From positions 1-64,000 of the forward strand of contig NZ_PVTS01000017.1 in the NCBI RefSeq assembly GCF_003003035.1: a DNA stretch of 64,000 nt, in the 5' to 3' direction. Both the position numbers and the translations under genes were made by a program. Below are positions 24,080-33,800 of the stretch, piece by piece. Numbering within the stretch: the first letter of the stretch is position 1; the number at the start of each line of letters is the position of its first letter. The notes beneath the pieces are model-generated. The model was given only the letters and a program-made list of their open reading frames with translations. It did no database searches and was not told the origin of the DNA. The stretch is from Marinilabilia salmonicolor. Lineage in GTDB: Bacteria > Bacteroidota > Bacteroidia > Bacteroidales > Marinilabiliaceae.

Positions 24080-27064
24080 ATGAAAACACTTCTACTTAAA
24101 ATTGGATTAGTTGGGGGAATGATGTTAGGGTTGGCTTCATTCTCCGCCAACTCACAGGCATACAATCCAGGTTATCCAGATGTTACAAATATTTCCACAA
24201 CCTCAGCAACAATCGAAGTTAATGCTACCATAGGAGGACTTACCACCCTTCCTCCACCATATAATTACCTTACAGTTGCGACTCATTACACCTACTATTT
24301 AATTGAAGAAGAACCTAGTTCATCTCCATCAACAGATTTTATCATAAATAATTTTAATGGACAAATTGGCTTAGAAGGTCCCGATGAAACATGGGATAGC
24401 GAGTTAAGTAGTTTATCGCCAAACACGAATTATTTCATTCACTTCGTTACAACAGACAACACTGGGCAAGTTGTTATCGAAACCTCTGGCACACCCACCT
24501 CCGTATCTTTTGCCACCCTACCAAATCTTAGCATTTCAACGCTTACCCCCCCCAACAACGCCACCAACGTCCCCATTGATACAGATCTGACCATGACCTT
24601 TAGTGATGATATTTCAGCCGGAAGCGGATACATCGAAATTCACAAAGGTACATCTTACTCGGCAATCAACATTGCCAATGCCGATATAAGTGGAAACACC
24701 TTAACACTGCCTGCTACCGAGTTTTCTTTAGATTATGCAACAGACTACCATATTGAGATTGAGCCCGGAGTAATTCAGGGTTTCTCAGGAATTACTGATG
24801 CTGACACCTGGAATTTCACCACCGAAACAGGACCTCCGGTATGGACCGTTGGACCATCACTTTTGAACCAATCCACCACTTCGGTGGATCTCAACGGAGG
24901 TACAGATCAGGATGGAACCTGCTATTATGTAGTCACGGAGGCCTTCACCCCTCCTTCCAACACCTATATCACAGAGGGTAAAGATGAAAATGGAAATCTG
25001 ATGGACGTGAGTGGCTCAGCTACGCTCACAGCAAACAATACCTTTACCAAAAATATCGATATTTCTATATTAAACTCAGGAGTGGATTACTACATCCACA
25101 TCCTGGCATCTAACGGAACACAATTTTCTGAAAACGTAGTTACAAAACCGCTTGACCTAAAAGCACCTTCTCTTTTAAGCTCTTTTTCTCCGACAGATAA
25201 CGCTTCCGGAGTGCTTTTAGGAGCATCCATCACATTACCTTTCAATGAAAAATTATACAGCACCAACGCAACTGAAATAACTCCGGAAAATGCCTCAACT
25301 TATTTTAGTATTGCAAGCTCTTCCGGGCAGGTTTCTTTTGATGCTGCTTTTAGTAATAATGACAAAACCATCACCTTAACGCCCTCTAAAATCCTTGAGG
25401 GAAGCACCACTTATACAGTCTCCTTCCTTCAAAAATTTGAAGACATTATTGGTAATGAGCAGTCAACCAAAACCGGTAGTTTTTCCTTCACCACCGAGCT
25501 GGCAAACAAATGGACAGGCAATGGTACTGATAGTGACTGGGCAAACTCCGAAAACTGGGAAGGTGGTTATACATCCGGAAACAGCATTAAAATACCGGCT
25601 GGATTAGTAAACTATCCCGTTATTGAGACAGGGACAACCGCCACTGTAAACAATCTTTATGTTGAGCCGGGGGCTTCATTAACTCTCAATGGAGGAACAC
25701 TTACCATTAACGGCCTTTTTGTCCTTCAATCCAGTTTGGACTACAACGCTTCGTTCATTCCTGCCGATGGAACTCTAAATGTAGATCCGCAAAATGTTCG
25801 GTTCCATCAACATATTGAAGCCAATAACCGAAATTACAACTTTGGCGTACCGGTGGATGCAACAACCAAAACTTCTGCAGGGATAACCAATACTTTATAC
25901 CAATACAACAACGATAATAACACCTACATCCAGATTGACGGTAGCACTGAACTTATTCCCGGAACAGGCTACATCTGTCGAAGTGATAATTCAATTATTT
26001 TTTCAGGAACACCTGTCACAACCGACAAGCAGATTACTGTTCAGAGAAACAATAGTGGCGGACTTGGCTGGAATTTAATAGCCAACCCCTTTACAGCTAC
26101 AGTTGACTTCTCACAGTTATCCTTTAATGAAACTGAAATCGCCAATTCTTTCTGGATCTGGAACAATATTGAAGAAAAATATGACACCTATAATGCTGCC
26201 TCAAATGTAGGAATCGGAATTCCAAACGGACAGTCAGGCATTCCCTCGCATCAGGCTTTTTGGATAAGGGTCTTACCAGGGGTAAGTACAGCCAACCTCA
26301 CCTTCCCTACCAGCTCATTACAAGCCAATAGCTATTCTTATCTAAAATCATCATCTTCCGGATTGTTGTACCCCACTTTCAAAATGGAAGCTGTATTCAA
26401 TGGCAAAAAAGACGAAACCGCTATTGTTTTTGCAGAAAATGCAACCAACTCACTGGGCGATCCTTATGACACAGAAAAAAAGCTGACTTCGAATATGGAT
26501 TATTGCCAGATATTTACCTCCTTTACCAACGAAAGTAATATTACAACCAACCTGGCAATCAACGGACTACAGCCGTCACAAGTCGAAATATCCGTGCCAT
26601 TGACATTTAAAGTAGCTAAAACAGGAACCGTTACTTTCAACATTAAAGATCTTACTTTATCTTCAAATGCACAGGTGATATTAGAAGACAGGGCGCTGAA
26701 TGATTTTATTACCCTTAATACCGAAAGCGCCTACCAGTTTGAAGTCACTGAAACCGGCACCAACTCTTCCAGATTTGTGATCCACTTCTCTGGCACCAAA
26801 GAGGTTGTGACCGCAATAAATGATACCAAGGACAATAACAACACAAAAAAAGCCAGCTTCTACACAAACAATTCTGAAATAATTGCGTATATTGGCCAAT
26901 TAAACAATCCATCATACAGATTGTTGGATATCAATGGAAAAATCATTGATAGTGGCAGATTAAATCCCGAATCGGAAAACAGGATTGCAGTCTCAAGGAA
27001 AGGAATGATTATCCTGATCGTAGAATCAGAAAAGGAAAAACTTGAGTTCAAAACTGTTTTCTAA
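24080..27064 (+). CDS. Secreted Ig/Fn3-like protein with T9SS-type C-terminal domain
   Basis: 994 residues from the ATG at 24080, chosen because it opens the signal peptide MKTLLLKIGLVGGMMLGLAS (cleavage near 26). Modules in order: an Fn3-like domain (VTNISTTSATIEV); an Ig-like Big_5 domain with TPPNNATNVPIDTDLTMTF and WNFTTE; a YYVVTEAF module; a second Big_5 domain (FSPTDNASGVLLGASITLPF). A long region beginning WTGNGTDSDWANSENWEG and containing NNRNYNFGVP and GWNLIANPF follows. The C-terminus (YRLLDINGKIIDSGRLNP onward) is a type IX sorting domain. The second half is paralogous to that of the 14157 protein. Likely a surface protein. Confidence 0.8.
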   Translation: MKTLLLKIGLVGGMMLGLASFSANSQAYNPGYPDVTNISTTSATIEVNATIGGLTTLPPPYNYLTVATHYTYYLIEEEPSSSPSTDFIINNFNGQIGLEGPDETWDSELSSLSPNTNYFIHFVTTDNTGQVVIETSGTPTSVSFATLPNLSISTLTPPNNATNVPIDTDLTMTFSDDISAGSGYIEIHKGTSYSAINIANADISGNTLTLPATEFSLDYATDYHIEIEPGVIQGFSGITDADTWNFTTETGPPVWTVGPSLLNQSTTSVDLNGGTDQDGTCYYVVTEAFTPPSNTYITEGKDENGNLMDVSGSATLTANNTFTKNIDISILNSGVDYYIHILASNGTQFSENVVTKPLDLKAPSLLSSFSPTDNASGVLLGASITLPFNEKLYSTNATEITPENASTYFSIASSSGQVSFDAAFSNNDKTITLTPSKILEGSTTYTVSFLQKFEDIIGNEQSTKTGSFSFTTELANKWTGNGTDSDWANSENWEGGYTSGNSIKIPAGLVNYPVIETGTTATVNNLYVEPGASLTLNGGTLTINGLFVLQSSLDYNASFIPADGTLNVDPQNVRFHQHIEANNRNYNFGVPVDATTKTSAGITNTLYQYNNDNNTYIQIDGSTELIPGTGYICRSDNSIIFSGTPVTTDKQITVQRNNSGGLGWNLIANPFTATVDFSQLSFNETEIANSFWIWNNIEEKYDTYNAASNVGIGIPNGQSGIPSHQAFWIRVLPGVSTANLTFPTSSLQANSYSYLKSSSSGLLYPTFKMEAVFNGKKDETAIVFAENATNSLGDPYDTEKKLTSNMDYCQIFTSFTNESNITTNLAINGLQPSQVEISVPLTFKVAKTGTVTFNIKDLTLSSNAQVILEDRALNDFITLNTESAYQFEVTETGTNSSRFVIHFSGTKEVVTAINDTKDNNNTKKASFYTNNSEIIAYIGQLNNPSYRLLDINGKIIDSGRLNPESENRIAVSRKGMIILIVESEKEKLEFKTVF

Positions 27065-27085
27065 ACAAATTGTTGTTTGTTTAGA

Positions 27086-27298
27086 ATGAAAAACCCTATT
27101 AAAAAGAAAATATATTCACGTCCCGAACTCGTTGAAGTGGAGTTGGATCAAATGATTGTTTTACAGGTTACATCAACAACACCTCCCGATCAACCTGGTT
27201 TTACATCAGAAAGCCCAACCACAACCACTTCTACCACCGACACTACCGAAGAGCCCCTCAAAACCAATAACTTTGAGGAGAATCCTTTTCAGCGGTAA
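27086..27298 (+). CDS. Small Thr/Pro-rich protein behind the T9SS gene
   Basis: 70 residues from the ATG at 27086. The first 25 residues, MKNPIKKKIYSRPELVEVEL followed by DQMIVL, resemble a leader seen in small Bacteroidota proteins of the K-Y-x-[RK]-P-E-[IV] type. The rest is a Thr/Pro/Ser-rich tail ending NPFQR. It starts 22 bp after the upstream gene and is closed by a strong hairpin terminator, so it is probably co-transcribed. No signal peptide or catalytic motif is present. The layout resembles a leader-plus-variable-core precursor peptide, but no modifying enzyme is adjacent. Function unknown. Confidence 0.55.
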   Translation: MKNPIKKKIYSRPELVEVELDQMIVLQVTSTTPPDQPGFTSESPTTTTSTTDTTEEPLKTNNFEENPFQR

Positions 27299-27329
27299 GA
27301 GATTGGTGTGAAAAAAATTTAATTATAGA

Positions 27330-27358
27330 AACGACTTCAGATATGAGGTCGTTTTTTT
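27330..27358 (+). terminator. Rho-independent terminator
   Basis: AACGACTTCA, loop GATA, TGAGGTCGTT, then TTTTT: a 10-bp stem with one wobble followed by a T run. It ends the secreted-protein/small-protein unit. Confidence 0.8.
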
Positions 27359-27379
27359 GTCTGGGAGCGTGCTAGCTGA

Positions 27380-27575
27380 GGATGAGATTAGCCCCGGTCT
27401 TTAGGCAGGGGATTCCCAAATAACACAACACCTCCGTGGCAGCCGGCTTTGAGCCGGCTTCTGACAAATACCAATACCTTGTATATGTTTCAAAAAGCCG
27501 GCTCGAAGCCGGCTCTCCTGACCCGTGTTTCGTTTCAAAATCCCCCGGCTAAACCAGAGGGCTAGGCTCATTATA
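27380..27575. repeat. Modular hairpin repeat cassette B, copy 2
   Basis: In order: ATTAGCCCCGGTCTTTAGGC, AGCCGGCTTTGAGCCGGCTT, a CAATACCTTG linker, AAAGCCGGCTCGAAGCCGGC and CCCCCGGCTAAACCAGAGGG. The same modules and linkers occur at 28840 and 29660. Stem halves differ between copies but remain paired in most. Confidence 0.8.
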
Positions 27576-27720
27576 AATTCCATACACCAAAAAGTATTAA
27601 TTATCTCTATGTGAACGCCTCCCATGAGAATTTCCCCACAATTAGCCGCATAAAACCCCAACCTCACTACCCTCCCTCCCTACGAACTACGAACTATGAG
27701 CTATGAGCTAACAGCTATCA

Positions 27721-27752
27721 TTTCCCCGTTTCCCCCAAAATACATATATTTG
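27721..27752 (+). promoter_or_regulatory. Promoter of the GT2 gene
   Basis: TTTC at 27721-27724, 20 bp, then TATATTTG at 27745-27752. The start codon is 15 bp downstream. Confidence 0.5.
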
Positions 27753-27767
27753 AAAAAAACATTCCCC

Positions 27768-28760
27768 ATGCCATTGATATCATTCATTATACCCGTATAT
27801 AACCGTCCACAGGAAATAGATGAATTGCTGGAGTCTTTTACCCACCAGCATAATAATGATTTTGAGATCATCATTGTGGAAGATGGTTCCACACACAATT
27901 CACAGGACATTGTAGAACATTGGTCACAACAGTTGCCTGTACGTTACCTGTGGCAGCAAAATACCGGTCCGGGACCGGCACGCAACACCGGAGCCAGAGA
28001 TGCGGCCGGAGAATGGGTGGTTTTTCTGGATTCCGACTGTCTTTTGCCCGAAAATTATACGCAAATCGTATCATCAGCACTGGAGAAGGCAGATTTTGAT
28101 TGTTTCGGTGGTCCCGACCGCGCACATGAGGACTTCAACGCAACCCAAAAAGCCATTGGACATGCCATGAGCAGCGTCCTTACCACCGGTGGCATCCGGG
28201 GCGGCCGGGAGAAGATGGACAAATTCTATCCCCGAAGTTTCAATCTGGGAGTTCGCACCAAAATTTTTCAAAGTATCCGTGGTTTCTCCGGGATGCGTTT
28301 TGGCGAAGATCTGGATTTCAGCATGCGTCTGATCGAAGCCGGGTTCACCACCACCCTGCTGCAAGATGCCTGGGTATGGCATAAGCGTCGCAACAATTTC
28401 CGGTCTTTTTACAAACAAGTCTTTAATTCCGGAATTGCCCGCATCAACCTGGAAGCCAGACATCCCGGCACCACGAAATTTGTACACCTGTTACCCTCCC
28501 TTTTCACCATTGGCTATCCTTTGGCAATAATACTTTCCTTTTTCGTTCCTTTTTTCCTGTTTTTTGTGGTGGTACCTCCTCTGGCATTTTGGGGCGGCGC
28601 CATTCTCTCATTGAAGCAAATGAAACCTGCAATTCTGGCCGTACCTGCCTCTTTTACGCAGTTAATGGGCTATGGCCTGGGATTTATAAATGCCTGGGTA
28701 AAAAGAAAGGTTTTCAAGAGAGAGGAATTCAATGCATTTGGGGATAGTTTTTACAAATAG
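27768..28760 (+). CDS. Glycosyltransferase family 2 with membrane segments
   Basis: About 330 residues, started at the ATG after the -7 element (MPLISFIIPVYNRPQEIDEL). GT-A fold motifs: IIPVYNRP (7-14), IIIVEDGST near 37-45, GPGPARNTGA near 72-81, and the DxD-type FLDSDC near 91-96, with FGEDLDFSMRL near 187 as the acceptor-side ED motif. Two hydrophobic segments near 245-290 anchor it in the membrane, as in enzymes that elongate surface polysaccharides or lipids. The sugar is not determinable. It is monocistronic. Confidence 0.85.
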   Translation: MPLISFIIPVYNRPQEIDELLESFTHQHNNDFEIIIVEDGSTHNSQDIVEHWSQQLPVRYLWQQNTGPGPARNTGARDAAGEWVVFLDSDCLLPENYTQIVSSALEKADFDCFGGPDRAHEDFNATQKAIGHAMSSVLTTGGIRGGREKMDKFYPRSFNLGVRTKIFQSIRGFSGMRFGEDLDFSMRLIEAGFTTTLLQDAWVWHKRRNNFRSFYKQVFNSGIARINLEARHPGTTKFVHLLPSLFTIGYPLAIILSFFVPFFLFFVVVPPLAFWGGAILSLKQMKPAILAVPASFTQLMGYGLGFINAWVKRKVFKREEFNAFGDSFYK

Positions 28761-28765
28761 GGGGC

Positions 28766-29000
28766 CCCTCCCCAGCCCTCCCCCAGGGGGAGGGAGTAGG
28801 ATCACACCACAAGCCTTATCGCCTCATTATGAACGGCTCCAATGAGAATCAGGCCGGGGATCCGAAAAGACCACAATACCCACTTGTCAGCCGGCTTCTA
28901 ATAAACAACAACATCTGGTACAATTATCGAAAAGCCGGCTCGAAGCCGGCTCTCCTTACCTGGGTGCCGTTTTACCCCCCCTAAACCCGGGGCTATTCTC
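28766..29000. repeat. GGGAGGG hairpin and cassette B, copy 3
   Basis: GGGGCCCCTCCCC..CCCCCAGGGGGAGGG at 28761-28795 could act as a terminator-like stem for the GT2 gene. Cassette B words then follow: AGCCGGCTTC, AAAAGCCGGCTCGAAGCCGG and CCCCCTAAACCCGGGG to about 29000. Confidence 0.75.
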
Positions 29001-29123
29001 ATTCCAAAAATCCGCCCTCTACCCCATGCTTTTTACTCTTTGCTCCACGCTCTTTGCTCCATGCCATTTCCTCTTTTTTATTACCTTTACCCGTCGAAAA
29101 AAAAACTAAAACTTAGAAAACAC

Positions 29124-29648
29124 ATGCTACACACCTGGTTCGAATGCAAGGTAAAATACATTAAAACAGACGAAAACACCGGAAAAGAAAAAAAGGTAAC
29201 AGAGCCATACCTGGTCGATGCCGTTTCATTCACAGAAGCTGAAAGCCGCATCCATGAAGAGATGCAAACCATGATCCGGGGAGATTTCCAGGTCACCAAT
29301 ATCCGCAAGGCCGATTACAGTGATTTGTTTCCTGATTTCCCGGGCGATAGATGGTATAAATGCAAGGTCAGCCACCTCTCCATCGACGAAAACGCAGGAA
29401 AAGAGAAAAAAATCAGCAGTCAGATGCTTGTAATGGCCGATAATGTGCGTGATGCCTACGACAACCTTATGAAAGGCCTGTCTGACATGGTGGTCGATTT
29501 TGAGGTGCAAAGCATTACCGAAAGTCCCCTGATGGACGTTTTCCCGTATGATGCGGAAAACGCTTTCGCAAAAAAAGAAACAGCGGATGATGACAGCCAG
29601 GAATTAATGGACGAGAATCCGGATCTGGAACAGACAGAATTAAATTGA
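29124..29648 (+). CDS. DUF4494 domain-containing protein
   Basis: About 174 residues from the ATG at 29124; the in-frame extension upstream is repeat-derived. The protein carries two copies of one module: WFECKVKYIKTDENTGKEKK with YLVDAVSFTEAESRI, then WYKCKVSHLSIDENAGKEKK with MLVMADNVRDAYDNL. This internal duplication is characteristic of DUF4494, a family nearly confined to Bacteroidota whose function is unknown. The C-terminal 30 residues are acidic and disordered. It stands alone between two cassette B arrays, with a TACCTTTA -7-like word about 40 bp upstream. Confidence 0.85.
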   Translation: MLHTWFECKVKYIKTDENTGKEKKVTEPYLVDAVSFTEAESRIHEEMQTMIRGDFQVTNIRKADYSDLFPDFPGDRWYKCKVSHLSIDENAGKEKKISSQMLVMADNVRDAYDNLMKGLSDMVVDFEVQSITESPLMDVFPYDAENAFAKKETADDDSQELMDENPDLEQTELN

Positions 29649-29659
29649 AAAAACGCCTC

Positions 29660-29930
29660 CTATGAGATTAGCCCCGGTCTTAAGGCCGGGGAATGATCAA
29701 CAGGACAAAACCTTCATGACAGCCGGCTTCAAGCCGGCTTCCAAACAACACCAATACCTTCAACTTTTGGGGAAAAGCCGGCTCATTACAGATGTTTGTC
29801 GTTTCATCACTTCCCCCGGCTAAACCCGGAGGCTAAGCTCATTATAAAATCTTTTTCTCATAAAAAGTAAATTCCCTGTCTCATGGTATCTCAAAGTCCC
29901 CCTTGGGGGGATTTAGGGGGCTCCTCTCCC
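29660..29930. repeat. Cassette B copy 4 and CCCCTTGGGGG repeat
   Basis: ATTAGCCCCGGTCTTAAGGC, AGCCGGCTTCAAGCCGGCTT, AAAAGCCGGC and CCCCGGCTAAACCCGGAGG at 29663-29835, then AAGTCCCCCTTGGGGGGATT with TAGGGGGCTCC at 29890-29925, the latter shared with 10070 and 14000. The rest of the gap before 30001 shows nothing. Confidence 0.75.
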
Positions 29931-30000
29931 TCATCCTGCTTCTAACAACCTTTTCCCCTCACATTTTGTTAAAAGATATAAACCCAATAAACGAAAGTCC

Positions 30001-30666
30001 ATGCCACAACGAAAGCAAAAAGAGTTATTCCCCACAAAAGTTTTGAAGAAAGAAGAGATTGCGCCCGGCGTATTCACCATATACACCGAAAAGAAATTTG
30101 ATTTCATTCCCGGACAGGTAGTTGCCATTGCCATGACGGCAGATGAGGAGCCCCGGCTGTACAGCATCGCCAGTGGCAACACTGCCGGTCACATCCGTAT
30201 TCTGTTCGACATCAACCCCGAAGGAAGTTTAACCCCCAAACTGGCACAGTTAGATCCCGGGGATGAGATGTTGATGTCCGAACCATTTGGCAGGTTTCTG
30301 GGAACTGAAGATCCGGCATGGTGGATAGCCACCGGTACCGGTGTGGCACCCTTTATCAGCATGAGCGAATCGGGCCTGATTCAAAATAAAAAACTAATTC
30401 ACGGAGCACGCACACCAAAAGAGTTTTGGTTTTCGGAACACTTTTCTGCCTCATTAAACGACCATTATGTTCGATTCGCCACCCGGGAAACAGCTCCCGG
30501 CATACAAGCGGGCCGGTTAACACAATGGCTGAAAGAACAAAATAATTTACCAAACAATATAAAATATTATCTTTGTGGTAACGCCAATATGGTGGTGGAT
30601 GTTCGCGATATCTTGGTCAGTAAGGGAATACCTTATGACAATATAGTTGCAGAAATCTACTTTTAA
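30001..30666 (+). CDS. Ferredoxin/flavodoxin-NADP reductase family flavoprotein
   Basis: A 221-residue two-domain oxidoreductase. The FAD domain has RLYSIASG near 52-59, the R-x-Y-[ST] isoalloxazine motif. The NAD(P) domain has IATGTGVAPFISM near 108-120 and YYLCGNANMVVDVRDIL near 189-205, the C-G-x3-M pyridine-nucleotide segment. It ends IVAEIYF, as in bacterial ferredoxin-NADP reductases, where the aromatic C-terminus stacks on FAD. It would move electrons between NADPH and a ferredoxin or flavodoxin in the cytoplasm. It is shorter than typical (about 250). It lies 145 bp upstream of the PEP carboxykinase gene, with no terminator that is clear. Confidence 0.8.
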   Translation: MPQRKQKELFPTKVLKKEEIAPGVFTIYTEKKFDFIPGQVVAIAMTADEEPRLYSIASGNTAGHIRILFDINPEGSLTPKLAQLDPGDEMLMSEPFGRFLGTEDPAWWIATGTGVAPFISMSESGLIQNKKLIHGARTPKEFWFSEHFSASLNDHYVRFATRETAPGIQAGRLTQWLKEQNNLPNNIKYYLCGNANMVVDVRDILVSKGIPYDNIVAEIYF

Positions 30667-30811
30667 CCTGATTCACCAACCAAACAGTCAGGTAAGATTA
30701 TTTAACATTCTTGTAACCCGGTTTTCCTGATAACCTGTTGAATTTTTTTTATTATTGCGTTACATTTCCTTTCCCGCACACAAACAAAAAAAATTATTAA
30801 ACACATACAAT

Positions 30812-33800
30812 ATGGACCTAAAGAAATCATTTGGATTTAAAGAGGATGGTACCAATGAAATACCCAAGCCCAAAAGGGTCATTGAGTACATCAATCTCAA
30901 ACTGGCCGCTATGGGTCAGCCTTACTTCAAATCGAGTTCCCGAATGGGCCTTCTGGAACTGGCCAACGACCTTATCAATAATTACAAAGAAAAAAACCGG
31001 TTACTCACCTCATATCTCTGCCCGGCAGATCAGCGTATCCAGAATTTCCTGGATCATTACCTTGCAGATTTCAAAGACAAAAAAGACATCAGACTCCCGT
31101 CAGAGACTTTTGTCGTGGATAATCATGGCATTGCCCGTGCACTGTCTCTTCCACCGGATGCAGACAAATTTGAAAGTGACATTATTCACTCCTTCCGTCT
31201 GAAACAGGGAATTCTAAACAATCCAAAAAATGACCGGAGAACCACCAAAGGCGTTTTCCATGTGGTAGAGGGCGGACTTCCCATCCCGCACGACAAAAAA
31301 GGTGTGCCCAAAGAAGCGTTTGCAAGCTTGCTGGAGAAAGCATTACAGCCTCCGAAAGAGTTGCTCGAAATACCTTTTACATCAACTCAGGAAGAGAAAG
31401 CAGCCTCATTTGTTTCTTTGTTGCTCCGACCGGTAGTGGAACCTGCCGTAGGCAATAAGAACAAGGAACGAAGAATGGAGATCCGTTTCTTTGCCCCGGG
31501 TAACCTGGTAAGTAACCTGGACTTTGTGGAATCCATTTTCGGGAATGCCGGAGATCCATATCTGACAGAAAACGATTCAGCCCTTGACATTGAAGGCTGG
31601 ACCGGTCACACCGGCTGTGTCATTCTGGCCCCCCATCTCACCAAATTGAAGAAGAAAGAGCTGGGACTTCCCCACATCAGTGAAGCAACAGAGCGTCAAA
31701 AGCGTGATGGCATGTGCTGGGAAAAAGAAGATGAGCTTTACAACGATGGCGGAGCTTTTAAAGTGACTGCCCGTACGGCGGAGGGAATTATAGTGACCCT
31801 GATAGCTGATAACTATTTCGGTTATTCCAAGAAAGAAGTCAAAACTCAGATTGGTTATGCTGCCAACCTTCTCGGAAATGTAGAAGAGGAGCACGCCGGT
31901 GGCGCCATCGCTTTCCCCACCTACAACCTGGGGGATGAATTCTCAGATCGTAAACAATTCAACCGCAACGACCTCTCTTTTGAGAAAATGGCAGCCATGT
32001 ACAACGACTATATGGAATTGCAACCTGAAGGTCATGCGGTGGACAGAAAATACAAAGACATCATTTATGTTCCGGAAGATGCAGCCTTTAATCTGATGGA
32101 GCAAAAAGTTTCATGGACCAAGGACGGCAAAGAACATTCCATCAGGCTGAATCCGAAAAACACCTATATGTTGCCTGCAGGATATAAGGTACGGATGAAC
32201 AAGAACCCGTATGTACCCTCCTGGCGACTAATCGGATCGGTGGCCGAAGGAACATTCTGTCACAAGCCTTGTACCGTTTCCGGAGGTGGTAAGTCCGAAA
32301 TTTCCAAATCCATTGAAGATGCCATCATTTATGGGCCATTCTTCACCGCCGATTACGAGAATGATTTCAAAAAAGTGGAAGAGATCATCAATAAAGATTA
32401 CTCAGACATCTATCTCCCACACATCAAAACCGCTAAAGATCGTCCCATTTTGAGTTCCAAGCGCTCTCTGGGATCAGTTATTAAGCTGCTGACACCTGCA
32501 CCCAACCGTTATACCAAAGAGTACAACGAGTGGCTGGAAACCATTCCTCATCACATCAAAGGACTGGTTTACATTGTGAAGCGTTTCTATCGTGCCGAAT
32601 GGGGTAAAGAGTGGAAAAAATACTTCACGGTCGATATCATTGACGGAAAACACGGAAATGAACTGAAATTCAAAAACCGAAAGCTGGTGGCCAGCTACCT
32701 CCGGGTGGGGCTCACCAACGAAGGGGCATGGCGTACCTTCAAGCTGCGTCAGGATTACATCGCCAGCGACAAGCTGCAGATGGAAGATGACATTACCGCT
32801 TCCACGGTTGTGCCCGCTTCACAATTGAAAGACCTGGCTCCGGATTTCAACCATCCTTCTGCCAAGTTCATTACCAATTGCGAATATCGCTTCTTCCAGC
32901 GACCCGATGAAGCCGTTCACCGCGGTTACGACAAGCAGGCAGAACTGGATTTGTCAACCCCAAATACGTTCATTTCCAATTTTGAACCACTGACCATCAG
33001 TGACGCAAAAGAGATAATGGACGATGCCATCGAGTTTGACAAATACACACAACCGATGAAGAGCCTGATTAAGGATGTGGCCAGAAAGAAAGAACACAAT
33101 TTTTTCGTATCTTCTTCTCACCCACGTATTTTTGAAGGCAAACCATCAGCCAACGTGCGATACCTGCAAAACCGTCCGGGACTCATCAAGCACCGCGAAA
33201 ACTACATCGCAGAAATGGGCACACGCCTTTACCGGAAAGTTCCTGCCGGGGAGCCGGTATTAACACCCGTTAATGCAGTATTGGGAGGTCGCAGAAACAA
33301 CCCGCCACAGCCGGGTATTCGTCCGCTGGCGGTTTACAATCCTATTCATTATCAGGATTTGCCCGAACTGTTCATGGACTTCGTTTGCAGCCTGACAGGA
33401 AAGTCCCCTTCCACCACCGGTGCCGGTTCAGAGGGTGCACTTACGAAAGGGCCTTTTAATGCCCTGAGTCCGGTGACCGACCTCAACAATGCGCTGGTAT
33501 CGTTTATTCTCACCGGATACAACGGTTTTACCACTGCAGCAGGTCATATTGGCCCCAACTACCGGGTCGATCACGACATCAGTTTGCTGGTTCCTGAAAT
33601 ATGGAGTCGTCTGAGCCCTGAAGAGGCAGATGCCCAATTCCTGAAAGATCACAATTACCTTGAAAAACTCGAAGATTTCGAGCACAATGGCAAAAAAGTT
33701 CTGGCTTCAAGACTGGGATATCGCATCAATGCAAAATTTGCCCGTACTTTCCTGGGACGTGTTTTCGAGAATCCGGATGCCGTATTTAACAGCGAAATGC

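Noticed and set aside
29130-29150. GGTTCGAATGC resembling a tRNA T-arm
   Set aside because: It lies in the DUF4494 coding region and no acceptor, D or anticodon stems can be drawn around it.
30667-30700. Terminator from ACCTGA..TCAGGT after the reductase gene
   Set aside because: Only six base pairs, a long loop and no T run directly after it.
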